From NCBI GenBank assembly GCA_934190685.1, contig CAKPTK010000015.1, forward strand, positions 1 through 27,679: a stretch of DNA of 27,679 nt, written 5' to 3'. The first letter of the stretch is position 1, and the number at the start of each line of letters is the position of its first letter. Source of the stretch: an uncultured Prevotella sp. (lineage in GTDB: Bacteria; Bacteroidota; Bacteroidia; Bacteroidales; Bacteroidaceae). Below, piece by piece: positions 22,434-27,679 of this stretch. The notes under the pieces are model-generated. The model was not told where the DNA came from. It worked only from the letters and a program-made list of their open reading frames with translations, and did no database searches. The position numbers and the translations under genes are program-made.

Positions 22434-24380
22434 TTATTTTAAGGTAAAGGCATCTATCAATTTAAGGGTTCTCAAGATTTCAGCCACATTCATGGCAAAC
22501 GACACCGCTCCACGGCCGGTAAACGGCGGATTGCCGTCAAAGAGTTCGGGAATGGTGCCGATACAAAGATGCATCATCTCGTCTTCATAGCCCACCATCT
22601 GACGTTCCACAAAGCTCAGACGTGTGCGTTTGTAGAGTTTCAGACACGCTTCCATATAGAAGCCCTCCAGCCACGGCCAGGCTGTGCCCTGATGATAGGC
22701 ATAGTCGCGCTGGGTCTGCGGACCGACATACATCGGATTGTAACCTCCACTCTTTGGCGAGAGTGAGCGCAAACCTTTGGGCGTGAGGAGTTCGCGGGTG
22801 CAGATATCGAAGACGCTCTTCTTCTGTTGCTGGTTGAGAGGGGAATAGTCGAAAGCCACGGGGAATATCATGTTCGGCCGCACACTCCAGTCCATCATCG
22901 AACCATCCACATAGTCAAAGAGATAACCATAGTCGTTGAGGAAAGTTTCTATGAAGGAGGTCTTGCAGAGTTCGGCGCGCTTCTCGAGCGACTCCACCTC
23001 CTGCGCCTTACCTTGTTCTTCAGCCAAAGAGGCGACAAACTTCAAGGCATTGTACCACAAAGCGTTGAACTCCACAATATATCCGGTGCGAGGCACTACA
23101 GGATGTCCGTTGACAGTGGAGTTCATCCAAGTCACTGCCTCGTCCTTACCATTGGTATAAAGCAGTCCGTTGGCATGAAGTTCGAGATTCGGATGCTTGT
23201 TGCTGACAATGTAATTGATGATGTCCCGAAGCAGTTTACCATATTTGTTCCAACACTGCTCACGGCCCATACTTTTGGCGTATTGCTGAAGACACCACAC
23301 CGCCCACAACGGAACATCCGGCTTTTCTATTTCATAGAGCTTGACCGAAAGGGGTTTGTTGTCCATAAACTCGCGCAGGCCCTTCTCTGCAGTTTTCATC
23401 ACCGACTCGAAATAAGACACCTCGTCGATGGCCAGCGTCAAACCCGGCAGCGCGATGAAGGTGTCGCGGGCACGGCTCTTGAACCAAGGATAGCCGGCGA
23501 GGATATAGTGCTCCTGGTCGTTGACATAATAAGAAAACTGGTGGGCGGCATTGTAGAGACAATGGAAGAAATTGTCACGAGGCATGCGGTCTTCCACTTC
23601 CTTGTCGAAAAGACGTTTCAAACCAGAAGTGTGGCTCTCGGAAGTGGAGGCGGCAAAGACGATGCTCTCGCCCTTGCGGATGCTCATCTCGAAATAGCCG
23701 GGAACGTAGAGGTCCTCGTTGGAAGCATAGCCACGCTCCTGCTCCTTGGGATATTCCACGCCACGATACCAATCGGGAGCGAAGATGAACTCGTTTTTCT
23801 TGCTGAACTGCATGAAGAGTTCCGGATATCCGGCATACATGCAGGTCTTGATACCATTGTCCACCAACTGATAGTCGCGACTTGCCACAGTATTTTCATG
23901 TGTGAACTGGCGCACACTGCGGAAAGCGAGGAACGGGCGGAAACGTAGGGTCGTTGCCGAATGGGCATCAACCAAGGTATAACGAATCAGGATTCGGTCT
24001 TCGTGATGCTGGAAGACCACTTCTTTCTTCAAAAGCACACCACCCACACGATAAAGTGTGGTGGGCACCTTGTCACAGTCAAACTCACGTATATACTTGT
24101 GTCCCTTAGGACTGAAATTGTTGCCCTGATATTTGTGCAGTCCGAGGTTGAACTCGGCTCCGTGTTGCACCACGGTCACGTCGAGTGACGAGAGCAAGAC
24201 ATGGTTCTCATCGTCGAGGTTGCGCACAGGCACCACCAACAATCCATGGTATTTGCGCGTATTGCAGTCAACAATCGTCGAGGAGGAGTACGCTCCCGAG
24301 CGGTTGGTTCTGAGCAGTTCCCTCGACAAGGATTCCTGCAAGTTGGTCATCAGAGCTTTTTCGAATCTAAGATAACTCAT
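22434..24380 (-). CDS. Glycogen debranching enzyme (amylo-alpha-1,6-glucosidase, GH133)
   Basis: A 648-residue cytoplasmic enzyme with no signal peptide. Residues about 15-240 match the bacterial debranching-enzyme N-terminal domain (LLRTNRSGAYSSSTIVDCNTRKYHGLL). Residues about 270-640 are the (alpha/alpha)6 catalytic domain, with GYPWFKSRARDTFIALPGL (296-314; D306 in the conserved RDT), PRTGYIVEFNALWYNAL (430-446) and YHQGTAWPW (562-570). It should remove alpha-1,6-linked glucose at glycogen branch points. One difference from the form I know best is TWMN (417-420) where many homologs read TWMD; whether this is normal in this clade is uncertain. First gene of the operon, with a strong promoter and an 87-nt leader. 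Confidence 0.92.
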   Translation of the reverse strand: MSYLRFEKALMTNLQESLSRELLRTNRSGAYSSSTIVDCNTRKYHGLLVVPVRNLDDENHVLLSSLDVTVVQHGAEFNLGLHKYQGNNFSPKGHKYIREFDCDKVPTTLYRVGGVLLKKEVVFQHHEDRILIRYTLVDAHSATTLRFRPFLAFRSVRQFTHENTVASRDYQLVDNGIKTCMYAGYPELFMQFSKKNEFIFAPDWYRGVEYPKEQERGYASNEDLYVPGYFEMSIRKGESIVFAASTSESHTSGLKRLFDKEVEDRMPRDNFFHCLYNAAHQFSYYVNDQEHYILAGYPWFKSRARDTFIALPGLTLAIDEVSYFESVMKTAEKGLREFMDNKPLSVKLYEIEKPDVPLWAVWCLQQYAKSMGREQCWNKYGKLLRDIINYIVSNKHPNLELHANGLLYTNGKDEAVTWMNSTVNGHPVVPRTGYIVEFNALWYNALKFVASLAEEQGKAQEVESLEKRAELCKTSFIETFLNDYGYLFDYVDGSMMDWSVRPNMIFPVAFDYSPLNQQQKKSVFDICTRELLTPKGLRSLSPKSGGYNPMYVGPQTQRDYAYHQGTAWPWLEGFYMEACLKLYKRTRLSFVERQMVGYEDEMMHLCIGTIPELFDGNPPFTGRGAVSFAMNVAEILRTLKLIDAFTLK

Positions 24381-24470
24381 AATATTTAAGGTTTACAATG
24401 TTTCGGTAACAGAAAATGCTATATCCGAGAGGATTATGCGACAAGAGTCGCCTCCCCTTTAAGATTGTGT

Positions 24471-24501
24471 CAAAGTTAAGGTTTTTTGTTTAATCCACAA
24501 A
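24471..24501 (-). promoter_or_regulatory. Promoter of the alpha-glucan operon
   Basis: On the minus strand TTTG (24501-24498), 19 nt, TAACTTTG (24478-24471): both boxes match the Bacteroidetes consensus. Predicted start near 24467, giving a leader of about 87 nt before the debranching enzyme. Confidence 0.65.
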
Positions 24502-24594
24502 ATAATCGGGGTGAAAACTGCCCCTTTGCCATCATTTTTTTCGTCCTAAGGGAGAAAAGCGGACTTGGGGCACGAATAATAGAAGAAAAAGTAC

Positions 24595-24602
24595 TAATTT
24601 TG
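24595..24602 (+). promoter_or_regulatory. -7 box of the Crp/Fnr regulator gene
   Basis: TAATTTTG (24595-24602) matches TAnnTTTG; no clear -33 TTTG at the right spacing. Predicted start near 24606, so the leader is under 20 nt. Confidence 0.4.
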
Positions 24603-24624
24603 CAAGATATTTTTAGATTGAAGC

Positions 24625-25329
24625 ATGGATAACAACCAAGAGCAACTGAAAGAACGGGCACTTGCCACAATTTCTACACAATGGAAGCCAATGAATGACG
24701 AGCAGGAAAAACTGCTCCGGGACACTATCGTTATCGAACAATACAAGAAGAACGAAGTAGTCTACAAGAAAATGGAAATCCCGTCATATATTTCTTACCT
24801 GATTGATGGAAAAGTGAAAATATGCAAGGATGGAATCATGGGCAAGAACCGCATTATCCGTGTGGTGAAGCCATGCGACCCATTCGGCTATAGAGCTTTC
24901 TTTGACAACCAACAATACACCACAGCCGCCATGACCCTTGAAGACTCGGTTGTGGCGAAAATTCCCGTCACCACCGTCCGCACTATCATGCGGCACAACT
25001 ATTTCTTCGCCATGTCGCTCATCAAGCATCTGGCCAGAGAATTGGGCATGGCGGACACGCGCACTGTCAACCTCACACAGAAGCACGTGAGAGGAAGACT
25101 TGCCGAGGCCCTCATCTATCTTGAAGACGGCTATGGCGTGGAAGAGGACGGACAGACACTGAGCGTCAAACTGAGTCGCGAGGAACTAGCCAACCTGTCC
25201 AACATGACCACCAACAATGCCATCCGCACACTTTCAGCCTTTGTTTCCGAAGGACTTGTGCAGACCGACGGACGGGACATCAAAATATTGAAAGAGGAAA
25301 AACTTCGGAAGATTTCCGAATTCGGATAG
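24625..25329 (+). CDS. Crp/Fnr-family transcriptional regulator
   Basis: A 234-residue regulator. Residues about 25-140 form the cyclic-nucleotide-binding-like beta-barrel (VVYKKMEIPSYISYLIDGKVKI, PFGYRAFFDNQ), followed by the long dimerisation helix (about 125-150). The winged helix-turn-helix is at about 155-225, with SREELANLSNMTTNNAIRTL as the recognition region. No cysteine cluster for an iron-sulfur centre as in Fnr is seen, and the phosphate-binding RxS of true Crp is not evident, so the effector is unknown. It is divergent from the alpha-glucan operon (244 bp apart, promoters back to back) and may regulate it; that is inference. Its 3' end carries a leftward terminator-like hairpin for the convergent gene. 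Confidence 0.9.
   Translation: MDNNQEQLKERALATISTQWKPMNDEQEKLLRDTIVIEQYKKNEVVYKKMEIPSYISYLIDGKVKICKDGIMGKNRIIRVVKPCDPFGYRAFFDNQQYTTAAMTLEDSVVAKIPVTTVRTIMRHNYFFAMSLIKHLARELGMADTRTVNLTQKHVRGRLAEALIYLEDGYGVEEDGQTLSVKLSREELANLSNMTTNNAIRTLSAFVSEGLVQTDGRDIKILKEEKLRKISEFG
25294..25326 (-). terminator. Leftward terminator embedded in the end of the regulator gene
   Basis: On the minus strand TTCGGAA (25320-25314), ATC loop, TTCCGAA (25310-25304), then GTTTTTCC: a 7-bp stem with a T-run just past the convergent kinase-like gene. It lies within the last codons of the regulator. A perfect 12-bp palindrome TCCGAATTCGGA (25315-25326) overlaps it. Confidence 0.45.
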
Positions 25330-25335
25330 TTCTTC

Positions 25336-26268
25336 CTATTCAGGTATAATCAGGTTGAGCACCTCCTGCTCCACCGTGATTTTATAGACTCCCAATGGAG
25401 TGTTCATCATGCGCCCGTCGATGCTCACCAAGGCATGACGCGCTTCCTCCACGATCACCTCATGAGTACGATAGGGATGGACACTCTTATGGTTGAGGAA
25501 CTTTCCACAGAACAAGAGATAAAAACCTTCTATAAGTTGCGTCATCTCAGGATGATAGACAACCGACACGTCCAGCAATCCGTTGTAGGGAACGGCATTG
25601 GGGGTCTGACCATATCCTGTGCAATTACCCACACAGACAGTCATCACCTTTCGCTTCACCTCGTCGGAATTGATTTTCAAATGCATCTTGTAGTCAAGTC
25701 GCTGGAAAATCATCAGCACGAAGGAGAAGAGGAACGAAAGGGTGCGTGAACCGAACATCCGGCGTGTCTGATGGCGCATGTTCATAATGGAGGCTATCAG
25801 TCCGATGTTGACACAATTCAGGAAATAGCGATGGCAATTCTCGTGGTTTTTGTTGACATAACGGATGCAGCCCAGGTCTATCTTGCGGATGCGCCGCGCC
25901 TTCAACCACTTCACTGTCTGCGACACTTCTCCTTCCTTGAATCCCCAGAAGTGGGCAAAATCGTTCATCATGCCATTGGGAATAACGCCAAGGGCGATAC
26001 TGTCGCGAGTATCTTTGTCCACCTGCATCAGACAGTTGACAGCATCGTTGAGTGCCGAGTCACCTCCCACGATGACAATAGTCTTGTAGCCATTGTTGAT
26101 CATCATCGTGACCAGCCGTTCCACACTCTTCTGGTTCTCGCTTTGTATGAAGTCATACTCCACATCTTCTTCTCTCAAACAGCGTTCTATCCTCTCCCAC
26201 CGCTTGTGCGAACTCATCAGTCCACCATGCTTCGGGCAATAGAGCACGCCCCATCTCTTCTGTTCCAT
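25336..26268 (-). CDS. Diacylglycerol/sphingosine-kinase-family lipid kinase with an atypical nucleotide loop
   Basis: A 310-residue protein of the DagK/LCB5/YegS family. It has the N-terminal catalytic fold with VIVGGDSALNDAVN (64-77 region) and IPNGMMNDFAHFWG (96-109), and the C-terminal beta-sandwich ending in a short beta strand. These correspond to the nucleotide-binding GGDGT and the PLGTGNDFAR motifs, but here GGDS replaces GGDG-T and PNGMMNDF replaces GTGNDF, so activity or specificity may differ. Canonical members phosphorylate diacylglycerol or related lipids using ATP. It lies only 2 bp after miaA on the same strand, so they are cotranscribed. It faces the Crp/Fnr gene with 6 bp between stops. 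Confidence 0.85.
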   Translation of the reverse strand: MEQKRWGVLYCPKHGGLMSSHKRWERIERCLREEDVEYDFIQSENQKSVERLVTMMINNGYKTIVIVGGDSALNDAVNCLMQVDKDTRDSIALGVIPNGMMNDFAHFWGFKEGEVSQTVKWLKARRIRKIDLGCIRYVNKNHENCHRYFLNCVNIGLIASIMNMRHQTRRMFGSRTLSFLFSFVLMIFQRLDYKMHLKINSDEVKRKVMTVCVGNCTGYGQTPNAVPYNGLLDVSVVYHPEMTQLIEGFYLLFCGKFLNHKSVHPYRTHEVIVEEARHALVSIDGRMMNTPLGVYKITVEQEVLNLIIPE

Positions 26269-26270
26269 AG

Positions 26271-27203
26271 TTATGAATTATCGTTGAGCAGTTGCATTAC
26301 TTGTTCCACCTTTTGTTCCATCGGCTGCAGTGCGTCTATCCAATGAATGGTGTATCCTCTGCGCTCCATGCCCCGGAACCATGTCATCTGCCGCTTGGCA
26401 AACTGATGGATGGCTATCTCCAATCGGTTGAACATCTCGTCATAAGTCGTCTTGCCCGTCAGATACTCGGTCACAAACTTATATTCAAGTCCGTAGTAGA
26501 TCAAGTTCTCCGCAGGGATGCCACTGTCGAGCAAAGCCTGTATCTCGTCTATCATGCCGTGGGCAAGACGCTGGCGAAGACGGGCCGTGATTTTTTCCCG
26601 ACGGTTGGCCCGGTCAATGTCGACTCCAACAATCACGGAGTCTATCTTCGGAAATGCCCGGTTGTCGGTGGGATGTTCCAGATTATAGGTCTCAATCTCT
26701 ATAGCACGGATGGCGCGCTGGGCGGTGTCTACGTCCGTTGTATTGTGCATATTGGAATGATTACGAGCCTTCAAGTTTTCCAACAAGCGGGTCAGCTCAT
26801 CCAAAGACTTGTCTGCCAGCAACTCCCGAAGTTCGGGATTTTGCGGAACGGGAGATAAATGATAACCTCCCAATACCGCTTCTATATAGAGTCCCGTGCC
26901 ACCACAAAGAATCGGCTGCACACCTCGTGAGATGATGTCACGATAGGCATCCAGGAAATCCTGCTGATATTCAAAGAGATTGTATTTGGTTCCCGGCTCC
27001 CGGATGTCTATCAGATGATACGGCACAGACTTTCCGTTGACCACATAGTCATCCAAGTCCTTGCCAGTTCCGATGTCCATTCGCCGGTACACCTGTCGGC
27101 TGTCGGCACTGATAATCTCGCCGTCCAACCGGGCGGCCACCTCTGTGGCAAGCGAAGTTTTGCCGCTTGCCGTGGGTCCCAATATCGTGAGCAGTCTATT
27201 CAT
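26271..27203 (-). CDS. miaA: tRNA dimethylallyltransferase
   Basis: A 310-residue enzyme that adds the dimethylallyl group to A37 of tRNAs reading codons that begin with U, the first step to ms2i6A. It begins MNRLLTILGPTASGKTSLA, with the P-loop GPTASGKTS at 9-17, followed by the signature DSRQVYRRMDIGTGK (34-48) and GGTGLYIEAVLGGY (101-114). FAKRQMTWFRGM near the end is also typical. Length is normal for the family. It overlaps no other gene; the next gene starts 2 bp after its stop. The upstream terminator of gapA and a weak -7-like TAACTTAG (27219-27212) lie just before it. Confidence 0.96.
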   Translation of the reverse strand: MNRLLTILGPTASGKTSLATEVAARLDGEIISADSRQVYRRMDIGTGKDLDDYVVNGKSVPYHLIDIREPGTKYNLFEYQQDFLDAYRDIISRGVQPILCGGTGLYIEAVLGGYHLSPVPQNPELRELLADKSLDELTRLLENLKARNHSNMHNTTDVDTAQRAIRAIEIETYNLEHPTDNRAFPKIDSVIVGVDIDRANRREKITARLRQRLAHGMIDEIQALLDSGIPAENLIYYGLEYKFVTEYLTGKTTYDEMFNRLEIAIHQFAKRQMTWFRGMERRGYTIHWIDALQPMEQKVEQVMQLLNDNS

Positions 27204-27211
27204 TTCGGGTG

Positions 27212-27219
27212 CTAAGTTA
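27212..27219 (-). promoter_or_regulatory. Possible -7 box of miaA
   Basis: TAACTTAG on the minus strand (27219-27212), one mismatch from TAnnTTTG, only 8 bp before the start codon, so a near-leaderless mRNA would be expected. Weak evidence. Confidence 0.3.
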
Positions 27220-27221
27220 AT

Positions 27222-27252
27222 AAAAAAAAGCCGTCCAGCAATGCTGAACGGC
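27222..27252 (-). terminator. Rho-independent terminator of gapA
   Basis: GCCGTTCAGC / GCTGGACGGC on the minus strand (27252-27243 with 27239-27230), one wobble, 3-nt loop, followed by eight T (27229-27222). Lies 25 bp past the gapA stop. Confidence 0.88.
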
Positions 27253-27277
27253 CTATTTTTATAGTTTTAACGACTTA

Positions 27278-27679
<402 letters not shown>

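Noticed and set aside
22827..23948. 373-codon open frame opposite the debranching enzyme
   Set aside because: Shadow frame caused by biased codon use on the true strand.

Overview
The window looks like the chromosome of a Bacteroidales bacterium, most likely Prevotella/Segatella. This rests on paired SusC/SusD genes, many secreted proteins with lipobox or Sec signals, promoters of the Bacteroidetes type (TTTG, about 20 nt, TAnnTTTG), and a recurring C-terminal tail seen in Prevotella secreted proteins. No rRNA, tRNA, CRISPR array or insertion sequence was recognised. The assignment comes from reading the sequence, not from a database search.

Left edge (1-1670): a leftward pair encodes a secreted protein with an internal repeat and a tiny lipoprotein whose signal peptide is broken by one extra T in a seven-T run. 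Between them and the next gene lies an unannotated leftward unit: a good promoter, two hairpins and a terminator, together giving a predicted RNA of about 70 nt.

Pectin utilisation region (1675-18619): a secreted GH28-GH105 fusion; a PL1 pectate lyase with a calcium-loop segment and an extra beta-sandwich; two divergent secreted proteins of unknown function; a SusC / SusD / FN3-beta-helix lipoprotein operon; and a second GH28 polygalacturonase with its own promoter. Together they can bind homogalacturonan at the surface, cut it by lyase and hydrolase routes, import oligosaccharides through SusC/D, and remove unsaturated uronic acid ends (GH105). No regulator (HTCS or AraC) is inside the window. 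Upstream of the first enzyme and of susC there are dyads sharing an ATTTAACAT word.

Right part (18695-27679): a pRiA4b ORF-3-like gene with two in-frame TAA codons; a leftward three-gene alpha-glucan operon (GH133 debranching enzyme, GT4 glycogen-synthase-like enzyme, GH57 amylase-like protein with a coiled coil and a Lys/Ala-rich tail); a Crp/Fnr regulator; a leftward miaA and lipid/diacylglycerol-kinase-like pair; and the 3' end of gapA. This part is mostly housekeeping and storage-polysaccharide metabolism.

The least explained elements are the small-RNA-like unit at 1400-1507, the doubly interrupted gene at 18695-19543, the palindrome-rich and alternating purine-pyrimidine DNA at 6745-7409, and the structured leader with a 30-codon frame before susC.
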